Positions 48,002 through 58,495 of a stretch of 64,000 nucleotides of DNA are shown here, in pieces. Origin of the DNA: Voacanga thouarsii (lineage: Eukaryota > Streptophyta > Magnoliopsida > Gentianales > Apocynaceae); the NCBI GenBank assembly GCA_026120185.1, contig JANUWF010001213.1:1364001-1428000 (forward strand), read 5' to 3'. The notes under the pieces were generated by a model that did not search any database, had not been told where the DNA came from, and saw only the letters and a program-made list of their open reading frames with translations. Numbering within the stretch: the stretch's first letter is position 1; each line of letters starts with the position of its first letter. The position numbers and the translations under genes are program-made.

Positions 48002-49416
48002 TGATGTGTAAATTTTGGGTGTATAAAATCATCAAATTTAAATCCATCCCTTAGTCAAGTTTTAATTAAAACATTAATCCCAAAATACACATACGAGCAA
48101 GTATACTCATCGCAAGCATAGTATAGAAAATTAACGAGTATTGATCGTCAAAGGAACAAGTACACACTAATTACTTTTCATTCATTGTTTAACCAATCCA
48201 AATAAAGTGAAAAAGTAAGAAAAATAAAAAATAAAAAATATATACAACTTAAAGATGTAGGAATATGCAATTTAGACAATTATCCTAGAAAACATGATAA
48301 TAAACCAACTAGCAATTCTCTCAATTAATTATCATCTTGGCATCATGAAGGAATATAAAGTAAAATTCAATCATTTCTCAAGTCATAAATCTACTTAGAT
48401 AAATTCTACTTCGTTTTTGCCAATCCATGGAATCACTATTTTTTGAATAAATTAACAGATTTTCCAATCAAGTTAACATAACCAAAACATGCATTAAGCT
48501 CAATTCCTTATAAATATGAAATTAACTAATGACCTTTTGCTCGAGGTGAAATCAACTAATATTTGATTACTTTAGTCATACAATCCTAATTTCGTCCCCC
48601 AAGTCTATTAAGATTTGGCACCTACGAAATCAATACAATAAACTCCTAACATCATTTTTTCAAATTAATTAGAAGAACTTGCATCAATAACCAATGATAA
48701 TAAGTAATCAAATACCAAAGATCATAAAAAATTAATCAAATAACTAAATCAACACAAAACCATGAATCCAAAATAATGCTAAATTATAATAAAAATATTG
48801 AATACATCATTGTTTAAGAAAAAAAAAATAAAGATAAAAGAGAGCACTCGTAGACAAGCCTCTTTCTTCTCCCTTAAAGACTCTCTTGAACAACCTTCCT
48901 TAATTTGGTGAATTCCTCCTTCAATGAATGTTTGGAATATTAGCTTTCAGATCCACCTCCAATTCCTTATGTTTTTTCTTGCTTTTATAGGCCTCTTTGA
49001 GCTAAATTTGTAGTTTGAAAAGTCTTGGCCGAGTAGGATTCGAAAAATACCAAAATTATTAGAAAATTCCAAAATTCGTGCACAGGATTTTGGCATCCCA
49101 GAATAGGTCTGGTGCTGGGTCCAGTCAACCCACCTGGTATCAGGTGCAATCTGTTTCACCTCTGAATTTTGCTCTATTTTCCTCTAGCAGTCTAGAATAG
49201 ACCTGGTGCCTCGTCCACTTGCCAGACCTGGCACCAGGTGTACTATGGAAAATTCCCTGTTTTGCTCAAAATCAACTCAAATCTACATAAATTTGTCAAA
49301 AATACTTTCTACAAGCAAAATGTGAAATAGGAAAGAATATGTCTAGTTATTACAATAAATTATGTCAAAACAACCTCAAATAACTAGGAAAATATTGGTG
49401 ATTTTAGCCCCTATCA
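48002..49416 (-). repeat. E2 5' LTR
   Basis: 1415 bp, plus orientation starts TGATGTGTAAATTTTGGGTG and ends AGCCCCTATCA. Contains the palindrome-like ACCTGGCACCAGGT at 49226-49239. Confidence 0.93.
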
Positions 49417-50590
49417 CTTAGCCGGTGGGGCATTATAAGGCAAGGGCGGTTGAGTCATTTGAGTCCCAAAATTAAAAGAAGCTTGTCTCGGTTGGTTTTG
49501 GTTATTCCACAAAAAGTTAAGATGATTTCTTTTACCCGGGTTGTAAGTGGTGCTGTATGAATTATTACCTTGTCCTCCATTGCCCACAAACACAGCTTGT
49601 TCTAACAATTATTGTGATGACCCCATGTTTTAGCACTTATGACTTGGATGCCCTTCCCCACAAAAGTCGCAACTTACACTCATTATCTATCCGTAGAAAG
49701 GAGACATCACCATTTGTTTCATCTTATGTGTTAGTGACTCTACATTGGCCTCTAACGCCGCCATTGCATCCACCTTGTATACACCTTGAATACGAGCTCT
49801 TGATTGCGAACTCCCCCAAGCATAGTTATTCGTTGCCAACTTTTCAATCAAATCAAATACCTCTTTTGAGGTTTTAGAATTAATGGAGCCTCTTGCAGAT
49901 ACATCAACCAATTGCCTAGTAGCAAAACTCAAACCACTGTGAAAGATTTGCATTTGCATACCTAACTTGATCCCATGATGAGGACACATTCTAAGCATTT
50001 CCTTAAACCTCTCCCAACACTCATAAAGGTTTTTAGACTCTAATTGTTGGAAGGCAAAAACATTAATCCTAAGTTTGGATATTCTAGCTGGGAGAAAATA
50101 TTTTGCCAAAACATTTTCAGCTAAAATGTTCCAAGTAGTAATGGATCCAGTTCGTAAAGATTTTAGCCAAGATTTTTCTCTATCTCTCAAAGAAAAGGGA
50201 AAAAACTTTAGTTTAATAGCATCCTCAAAGACACTATTCATTTTGAAAGTGTCACAGATTTCTAGAAAACTCACAAGGTGAGCATTAGGATCTTCCTCAG
50301 ATAACCCATCAAATTGGATTCATGTTTTGTATTATTTGGATTATATTGGGTTTAATTTCAAAGTTGTTAGCCTCTATCCTAGGTCTTGTAATACTCGAGC
50401 CCGTACCCGAGATTGCAGGCTTCACAAAATCATCCATAGTACTCCTATTACCACTATTACCACCATTGTTGGGTTGATTAATCTCCATGTCTTTCCTTAC
50501 CCTTTCACTTACAACCTTTTTGACCTTTGTGAGGGTTCTCTCGATCTCAGGATCAAGATCAACGATGTCAGCTTTAGATTGTCAGGTCAT
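49417..50590 (-). pseudogene. E1 gag (Athila-type), N-terminal and central part
   Basis: From the minus ATG near 50590: DIVDLDPEIERTL, then NQPNNGG linker, FDGLSEEDPNAHLVSFLEIC, then a long intact stretch (50274-49687) with FPFSLRDREKSWLKSL, ITTWNILAENVLAKYF, LYECWERFKEMLRMCPHHG and LATNNYAW. These are the hallmark Retrotrans_gag and Athila gag motifs. NPGKRNHLNFLWNNQNQPRQ follows near 49530. A stop sits at codon 3 and another near 50325. E2 interrupts it at 49417. Gag would package element RNA. Confidence 0.92.
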
Positions 50591-50869
50591 AAACTAAAGG
50601 CAAGACCTACAGAAAATAGAAAATCGCGAGTTTATAAAATTTACAAGTTAGACAGTTAGTACATATTTACAATTTAAGTTAGAAAAACTACAACATGTAG
50701 TGACATTAAAGTACATGTATACAAGAAAATAAATTATGATACCTATTCATACAACGAACATATATACATATTCAAATATTTACATATAGACATATAAACA
50801 TATAAACATGGTTAAATCAACAAAATCCAAACTTTTATGATATTATTCATCGGCGCGGTGCCAAAAACT

Positions 50870-52239
50870 TGATGGGTAAATTTTGGGTGTATAAAAATCA
50901 TCAAATTTATATCCATTCTTTAGTCAATTTTTAATTAAAACATTAATCCCAAAATATACGTACGAGCAGGTATACTCATCGCAAGCAGCGTATAGGGAAT
51001 TAACGAGTATCGATCTTCAAAGGAACAAGTACACACTAGTCACTTTTCATTCATTGTTCAACCAACCAAATAAAGTGATAAAATAAGAAAAATAAAAATA
51101 AAGAAATATATACAACTCAAGGGTGTGAAAATATGCTATTTAGACAAAAGCTTTTGAAAACATGACAATGCATCACTTAGCCAATATCACAATCAATTAT
51201 TATCTTAGCTCATTAAGGATTTAGTATAGACCCACTTCGTTTGCAATCCATGGAATCATTATCTTTTAGTTAAATTAGTAAACAAATTCTGTCTCAACCA
51301 ACTTATCCAAAAGATACATTAAAACCAATCCTCATATAAACCCCTGTATTTTAGATAATTTAAAACATGAAATTAGTCAATGAATCCATATTCTAGCAAT
51401 CATCAACCAACCTTTGATTACTCAAGTTCTTAACAATTAACCCCTTTCGCAAACAAGTTAAAAGATAATAAATATAAAATTAATTAATTGAGGTCATTAC
51501 CAACCATTTTTTCAAGTAATTTAATAACAAAAACTAATCAACCAACTCCGTAAGCAAAATAAGTAATCAAATACCAAGAACAATAATCAATTGATCTAAA
51601 GACTAAATTACTTAATAAATCATGAATCCCAAAAAATAATGTCAAATTTTAATGAAAATATTAAATACATAATTATTTAAGAAAAAGAAAATAAAGGTAA
51701 AAAAATGCACTTATTGACAAGCCTCCTTTTTCTCCTTTGAAGACTCTCTTGAACAACCCTCCTTGAATTGTGAATTTCTCCTCTTTTGAATGAGTGGAAT
51801 TTTTTATCTTGAATTCACTCTTCATTTCTTGTGTTTTCTCTTGGTCGAGTAGGAATTAGAAAATACCGAAATCTTTGGAAAATTCTCAAATTCTTGCACA
51901 CAATTTTTGTGCTCCAGAGCGGACCTAACGCTGGGTCCCTTCGACCCACCTGGCGCCAAGTGTGTTTTGTTTTTCCCTTGAGTTTTGCTCTGTTTTCCAC
52001 TGTTTGAGTAGAATGGACCTGGTGCTTGGCCCACTTGCCAGACCTGGCACCAGGTGTGTATTGGAAAATTTTCCTTTTTGCTCAAAATCAACTTAAATTT
52101 GCACAAATTTGTCAAAAACACTTTCTACAACTACAAGCAAAATATCAAATAGGAAGAAATATGCCTAGTTATTGCAACAAAAGTATCTGAATTAATCCTC
52201 AAATAACTAGAAAAATAATGATAATTTTAGCCCCTATTA
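50870..52239 (-). repeat. E1 5' LTR
   Basis: 1370 bp, plus orientation starts TGATGGGTAAATTTTGGGTG and ends CCCCTATTA (canonical CCCCTATCA). GTGAG follows at 52240; the matching TSD copy on the other side has been deleted. Confidence 0.9.
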
Positions 52240-53683
52240 GTGAGTCTCATGTGTACTCGAGATTTTCTATTAAATCAAGTAAAAGAAATTCATAGCATTT
52301 TTGCAACAAGATAACTTGTAAATAATAGATGAGATCTCATAATTGATACACAACAAACACTTTTCGCACGTGGATATTATTGGTCCCACAAAGGAATTTC
52401 TAATTTTCAAAATCAAAGTTCATAACCTAGCACTCAACTATATCCCATCATTCGACTATAGATTGTTTTAATCATATCCTGCCATTCGGCTGTTGATGGC
52501 TTTTTGTACTAAGGTCGTAAACCCAACACAAAGATTACTTTGCTCACATAGAACTTACTTTTCTCAAATAGAGAATTACTTTATCTCATAATATCTATGT
52601 TGATTGACTCATAAAATCCATGTTTTATAAAATAATTAATGAGAAATGCATATACAAATCTTACAGAAAATCACTAGCCCAAAATGGAATTTTCTAAACA
52701 ATGGGACTCACCTTATCTTCTATGTAAAAAACCCCAAGTTAGACTCACCTAAATGATTGAACAAAATCAATCTTCAAAGTCCCTACTTTTTTATCTCTGT
52801 TTTCCTTCCTTGGTTTCTCTTTCTTTCTTTCTCGATCTCTTCTTTCTTTACTTTTTCCTTCCCTTTCCTTTCTTCTTCTTGGTTTCCTCTTTCTTTCTCC
52901 CAATTTCCTTCTTCTTCTCTCTTTTCTTTTCTTCTCGGCCTCCCTCTCACTTTCTCTCGATTTCCCTCTTCTTCTCTCTTGTTTTGGTCCTCCTTCCTTC
53001 CTTCTATTTATAGTTGCTCTAAATAGCTTACATATGACTCTTATGTAAGAAACTTTGATAAAAGCATATGTAGGAATCTTATAGAAGATTCTAGAACTTT
53101 ATAGAAATTAATAAAATTGAGTAGAAGCTTATAGAAAATGATGGAAATAACTAGAAATCTTTAAAAGCTATTAGAAGTTTATCGAAATAAATAGAAACTA
53201 AAAGAAATTAGTAGAAGCTTATAGGACTTTTTGTAAGATGACAGAAACTTGTAGAACATGTTGGAAGTTTATGAAACCTTTGGGAACTCATGGAAGATAT
53301 AAGAAAATTATAGAAAATGTTAAAATTTCTAAAATATCTAATATTAAATCAATGTGGCCATTGTATAAAATTAATAAGAAAATTATTATGATAAATTTAA
53401 AATATCTAAACTTCATTAAATATTGTGGGCCCCGTATATAAAATATCTAATAACATCATTAAATGCTGCAAGCCCTAAATATAAAATATCTAAGGAACCA
53501 TTAATGAAGCGGGCCTCTACATATAAAATATCTAAGGAAACATTAATGGAGCAGACCATTCTTCCATTTATTTTATTTTGTAGCCAATTACCTTCCTCCA
53601 AACCATTCTCATACTATCTCCTAAAGATCACAAAGGTAGTAAAATATCTCCTATCTTAAGACTACTAAGGGAAAGGTGTTACA
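52240..53683 (-). repeat. G2 LTR L2, main part with promoter-like region
   Basis: Minus start TGTAACACCTTTCCC at 53683. TATAAATAG at 53004-53012 is followed downstream (minus) by a ~215-bp purine-rich tract (plus 52787-53003 is nearly pure CT), a likely 5' UTR/R region. 52240-52750 is a direct repeat of 54286-54766 in L1. The frames at 52753-53026 on plus are low-complexity and not genes. Confidence 0.82.
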
Positions 53684-53971
53684 ATCTCCTCCCCTTTAAG
53701 AAATTTCGTCCACAAAATTTGAAAATACCTTCAATATCTTTAATATCATTAATCTAAAACTTCTTCCAAACCACTAACCGATAATGTCTCCAGAAACCTT
53801 AAGCATACACATATTTGCCCGTAAGCATTTCTCTTCTTTCAATCATCTCCTATAACTATATCTACAATCGTGGGATAGTCCTAATATCTCCCAAAACCAT
53901 TCACCTAAGGCTCGAATCCCAATTGCCCAAGACTTCTCCCAAAACCTTTGACCAAAAGTTCTAATACCAAT
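53684..53971 (-). other. G2 short internal domain 1
   Basis: 288 bp: PBS ATTGGTATTAGAAC beside L1, and purine tract AAAGGGGAGGAGAT beside L2 (about 53684-53698). No coding capacity. Confidence 0.8.
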
Positions 53972-54766
53972 TGTAACACCACATATTTTTCCAATAGTAG
54001 TCAGTCTTGTCTTCATAGGATGTCACTCTATCTAATCTCTTAGACATGGGTCTTTATAACAGTTTACAAATTAACGCACAACAAACCCATTCTATAACCT
54101 TAAATGAATATGAAACTCATTTCATGACAACTTTAAAATTTCATCTCAAGTATATTATGATATATAGTTACTCAATCTTCTACCTCTGACAAGATAATCC
54201 AATACCAGTTTCTTCAACATCACACTTCCACTGCGCCACCGAACTATACAATAGAATATAAATACGAAAACAAGGGGAAATCATGTGAGTGTAAAATTCC
54301 ATAAATACTGTGTATGCCCGTGATTTTCTATTAAATAAAGTGAAAAAAGTTCATAGCATTTTTTCAACAAGAACTTGTAAATAATAGATGAGATCTCATT
54401 ATTGATACAAAACAAAGAATTTTTGCATATGGATATTAATGGTCCCATAACAGAATTGCCAATTTTCAAAAATAGAGTTTGTAGCCTAGCACTCAATCAT
54501 ATCTTACCATTCGGTTGTTCATGGTTTAACCATACCCAACCGTTCATCTATTGAAGGCTTTTTTTACTCAAGTCATAAAGATTACTTTGATCACACAGAG
54601 CTTACTTTTCTCACACAAAGAATTACTCATCTCAGAATATCTATGTTAAGGAAATCATAAAATCAATGTTTCATAAAATAATTAATAATATACATATATG
54701 CAACGAAACAGTATTTACAAAACAATAGGACTCACCTTGTCTTCTTTGTAAACCCCAAGTCAGACT
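53972..54766 (-). repeat. G2 LTR L1, 3' part
   Basis: Starts TGTAACACCACATA on plus, aligns with 38037-38221 and then 52240-52750, and is interrupted by Cp2 at 54767. Confidence 0.82.
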
Positions 54767-56604
54767 TATTAGAATGTATGCCTACTAAGACTGTATTTCT
54801 GATGTAATTTTGGTTAAATTAATAGAAGTTTTATTCTCATAAATTGTTTGTGTTTTTGAATTTTAATTTATGCACAGTATTACTGGAAAAGACCCATTGT
54901 ATTTAAGTAAGTGATCCGTGTTAATGGAAGTTTTTCAAAGTAAGGTATAGATCACGGGTTACTTAACACATAAACTATTATTCTTAACCGGATGGTGAGA
55001 ATGGAAATCTTATCATGATAAGATTATTATGTTATAAATTCCAGGTGGGGAATGACTTACCTTTAGCTAGTGAGTATTCCTCTTACTTCATAATATAAGT
55101 GTATTTTGAATATGTAGAACTGGATCAGTAGTAGTGGTTTCTAAAAGTATTGTATGATAGAAATCCAGACTACTACTGCAACAGCGTGGAGTTATACCCT
55201 AAGGCTTAAGTATGGGCTGGTAGTCTGGCGAATCTAAAAGTGTATACTTTAATATACTATAGTTAACGTTTTATCGTAAGACCAATATATCTGTATGTAG
55301 GGTACATGTGACTAGTTAGTTAAGATAGACTCGTACAAGATAACTTCTACGCTATATCACCCATTGAGGCTGTTCGAATGATCTAATAATCTAGGGTTCT
55401 GGGGAACATAACTTGGATGTTTACTTTAGGGTAGCTCTCTTGGAAAGTAGAAATATTCTAGGAAGTCGTGGATCATTGGATTAGAGGTCTAAGAATAGTA
55501 GTATTATTTAGAGAGGTGTTAATATACTATTCCTCTTTGAATATACGGCGTTACGTAGTGGGGCATATTTATCATAACACCTGTAAGTCAGAGACTTTGT
55601 TAACGTAGCATTGTCTTTGGGGTCAATATTTTCTTATGGTGATATTAGGAAATATTTAAAATATAAAATATAGCAATTTCTATAGCAGAGGCATTTTGAT
55701 CATTTTAGTAGTTAAGGTGATGTGTCCTTTGGTCCTCAAAATAGCCCATAAGTCCTAATGAGTTTAGACTAGGAAATGGTCTAGGTTAAGATGGGTTTTA
55801 TTTTATTTAAGTAGCCTAGTTTATTTATTGAGCTAGAATAAAGTAAAAGGCCTAGAGAGAGAATTATTAAATATCCTATTTTAGTTGGTTAATCAATTAT
55901 TCAGGGTTAAAGCCCAAATTGAATAATCAAGAATTTACCTGGTCTGAATTAGGAAAAAGGATTGATAGTCTTTATGGTTCGTTTGGTCTAATTAATTAAT
56001 TATTTATGGGTTTATATTTCAATCCTAGATTAAATTATTGTCTGAGTTATTTGGCCCAAATAGCTTCGACCGTAGATTAGAAGCCAGACCCAAGCCCAGA
56101 TTTACTAGGGCTAAACGGATGTGAAAGTTGATAGAAATTTGAACTCCCGAAGAAAAGCTTATCACAGATATCTCGAGTGGAGTTTGAGTGTGTCTTCTAA
56201 GCTGTTCAGAGTCTGTAAACTGGTGGGTCAGACCTTTTTTCTCTCTTGCTCTAGTAATCATCTTCACTGACAGAAGAACAAAAACCAAAATTTTCTTGAT
56301 GCTACTCTTTAGTAGTTGGTTGAGAAAAATAGTAGGATCCATTTCCTGTTAGTCCAAACTACTTTCACCGGCTTGTTAGGTGGAAGTATATTTCGAAAGG
56401 TTAAAAATCGACGTTCATGCAAACAAGAAAAAGTAGGAGACTAACAAGGACCACACAGACTCCTGCAATTGATTTGCCTTCATCATTAGCTCATCTAGCA
56501 CAGCTAAAGGCATTATTTTTTAGAAAACACAATGGTATAAATTTTTGTTTCTGATGCTGCATTTTTATTGCTTCCGTATATATGTTCGCGGTGTTTAACC
56601 TTCA
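54767..56604 (+). repeat. Cp2 5' LTR
   Basis: 1838 bp, begins TATTAGAATGTATGCCTAC (decayed TGTTGGA...) and ends AACCTTCA. It matches the reverse complement of 35027-37131 apart from the latter's tandem duplication. ATTAGTATCATAG follows, a decayed PBS. Confidence 0.87.
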
Positions 56605-58434
56605 ATTAGTATCATAGTATCTTAGTTTTATAGCAAACATAGGAAGCATGTTAGAAAAATAAAACTGAGCCAGATTTGGTTGATATTTTTTTTTAAGATC
56701 CTTCGTGTTTTTGGTATAGGAAGATACATTGTACATCTCACGGTTAAGGAATTGGACTTTTGTAAATTATTGATTTTCGTAGATAAATTGTGCGTGCTTG
56801 ATTTGAAATGGCATAGGGGGTTGTTGGTTTATCATTTGTTTTGTGATTTCTTGTAATCAACTGAGGCCAAGGTAATATTCTGGACAAAGAACCCAGAAGA
56901 TTATGGAAGAAGAACAGAGGAAAATAGAACAAAACCAGAGAAGATATGGTTTTCCAGAGATGAAGCCGGGCCAGGCTTCACAGGAGATGGCCGTGGCTTC
57001 AAGCTAAACATGGCCTAAGACGTAGCCAATTTTGTTGAAGCTAGCCATGGCTTCAAGCATTTTTTGGCCTGCAGCGACTCAAGGCACAATTACTAACGAG
57101 CCGCAGCTCGGCCCGTGGGTGGTTGGTGTCACGGCTCAAGGCACATTTAAGTGCCGAGCTATAGTTGGTTGGGACTAATTCGACTATAGCTTGGTCCTAG
57201 AGCCGCGGTTCAGTTCCGGTCAATTATTCGGTGTGGTGGGTGCATGAAGACCATGAGAAATTTTATGATTTTTTCCTTGTAATTTTATGCAAATTTTTTC
57301 GCTTTAGGTCCTATACCAAGCGAAGTTATTATTATTTTTACATAGTTAATATTCTTGGAATATTTTGTATGAAGAAAAAAGTAAGGGATTTAGGATTAAA
57401 TAAGACTATTAATTAATTAATGTGTTTAATTCTATTATGGAACACCTAGGTTAAAAGGATAGAAAAACATGAAAACATTTACAGTTTTGTAATATGCTAT
57501 TTTCTTTTATGGACCTATGTGCGCATTTTCTCAAAGACCAAAGTCTTTGGGAATTTTTGACAAGAAAAAATATTTTTCTTAAAATTAAATGGTTTTTTTA
57601 GCTTAAAAGCAAAAATTAATCCTTGGTTATTTTTTTAAAGGATTTTATCCTTGACATAGAGGATATTTTGGATTTAGATATTTTTGTAAGTTAAAAGGAA
57701 AAACCATTTTAATTTATTTTACAAGAAAAATTGTTTTTGTCAAATAAAACTTGAGACCAAAGTCTCTTAAAATTTTTAAAAGGAATTTTTTTAAATCATT
57801 AAGTTCTTAACTAGGTAAAATTAATCCATATAAAATCTCTTAAAAGATTTTACCTTGACATAGAGATTTATGGGTTTAGAAATTTTACTAGAGTTAAGGG
57901 ATACTTAATGGGATATTTTCTAAAGGACATTTTCTTGAAAACCCTTATTTTAAAAGACTAAGTGAAAGAGGGATTCCAACGGTTCCATGGCTTCCATCAC
58001 GGTCCTCATTAGAGATCGTGGCTCCCTCGCGTCACCCTGGGAGACCGTGTAGGATGGGGATTCCACAAAGATCTAGACCTAATTGATGGACATAATTGAT
58101 GCCCAAGACATGTACTGTGATCGACCAGCCCACGTTGGAGGTCATAGTGCGAAGATTGTCCATAAGAAATGAGAAGAAATGGCTATCCCTTCGATAGAGT
58201 TATCTTCTGGATCATTACCTAGAAGGGTAGTCAATTTGTAGTGGTCAACACACTTAGCTTAGGAAAATATTAATCTTTTCAAGAAGCTATATCAATTTTT
58301 CTAAGAGTCAAACCGATCATATTAAAGATAATAGTGATAGGATTAATTATTATCAGTTTTAATATAAGGATAAAGTGCACAAATTATTTATTCTTCACAA
58401 ACTGAGATTTTTCTTTTATTTTTTATTTTCAAAA
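56605..58434 (+). other. Cp2 leader
   Basis: 1.83 kb, AT-rich, homologous to the Cp1 leader. 56940-57200 carries irregular GGCTTCAAG/AGCCATGGCTT repeats. No supported gene. Confidence 0.75.
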
Positions 58435-58495
58435 ATGGTTGGTGGAGGTTATTTCAATCCTTCGGCCATTATTCTCCAAGAACATAAGCTAATGG
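58435..58495 (+). pseudogene. Cp2 gag start, cut by G3
   Basis: MVGGGYFNPSAIILQEHKLM matches the Cp1 gag start (VVGGGSFNSFIVILRENKLT) and shows where translation of the family begins. Only about 20 codons remain. Confidence 0.85.

Larger units (their letters stand above)
43559..49416 (-). mobile_element. E2: Athila-like non-autonomous element inside E1 gag
   Basis: 5' LTR 49416-48002, PBS 47978-47998 (TTGGCGCCGTTACTGGGG, tRNA-Asp type), internal 3.03 kb, polypurine tract beside 44972, 3' LTR 44971-43559. TSD CTTGG/CTTAG (43554-43558, 49417-49421), one mismatch. The LTRs are about 88-90% alike by eye, so it is an old insertion. It encodes no gag or pol. Confidence 0.9.
38222..52239 (-). mobile_element. 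E1: Athila-like non-autonomous retrotransposon
   Basis: Minus strand: 5' LTR 52239-50870, degenerate tRNA-Asp-type PBS (about 50851-50869), gag, E2 inserted in gag, a plant Transposase_32-like ORF, a long non-coding 3' part with a polypurine tract at 39595-39602, and a 3' LTR 39594-38222 that lacks its last ~55 bp. There is no protease, RT, RNase H or integrase, so mobility would depend on another element. Confidence 0.85.
37132..54766 (-). mobile_element. G2: tandem gypsy LTR array, internally deleted
   Basis: Minus-strand order: LTR L1 (54766-53972), internal 288 bp, LTR L2 (53683-52240 plus 38221-38037, split by E1), internal 301 bp, LTR L3 (37735-37132, cut by Cp1). Each internal starts with a PBS-like ATTGGTATTAGA (degenerate in the second) and ends with a purine-rich tract beside the next LTR. 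There is no coding capacity. Confidence 0.75.
54767..58495 (+). mobile_element. Cp2: Ty1/copia element, same family as Cp1, truncated
   Basis: 5' LTR, PBS-like site, leader and the first gag codons in plus orientation, then cut at 58496 by G3. Cp1 and Cp2 face each other in opposite orientations. Confidence 0.88.

Noticed and set aside
52753..53026. Two overlapping Phe/Ser/Leu-rich ORFs that look like membrane proteins
   Set aside because: Translation of a CT-rich simple tract in the G2 LTR leader; low complexity in every frame.
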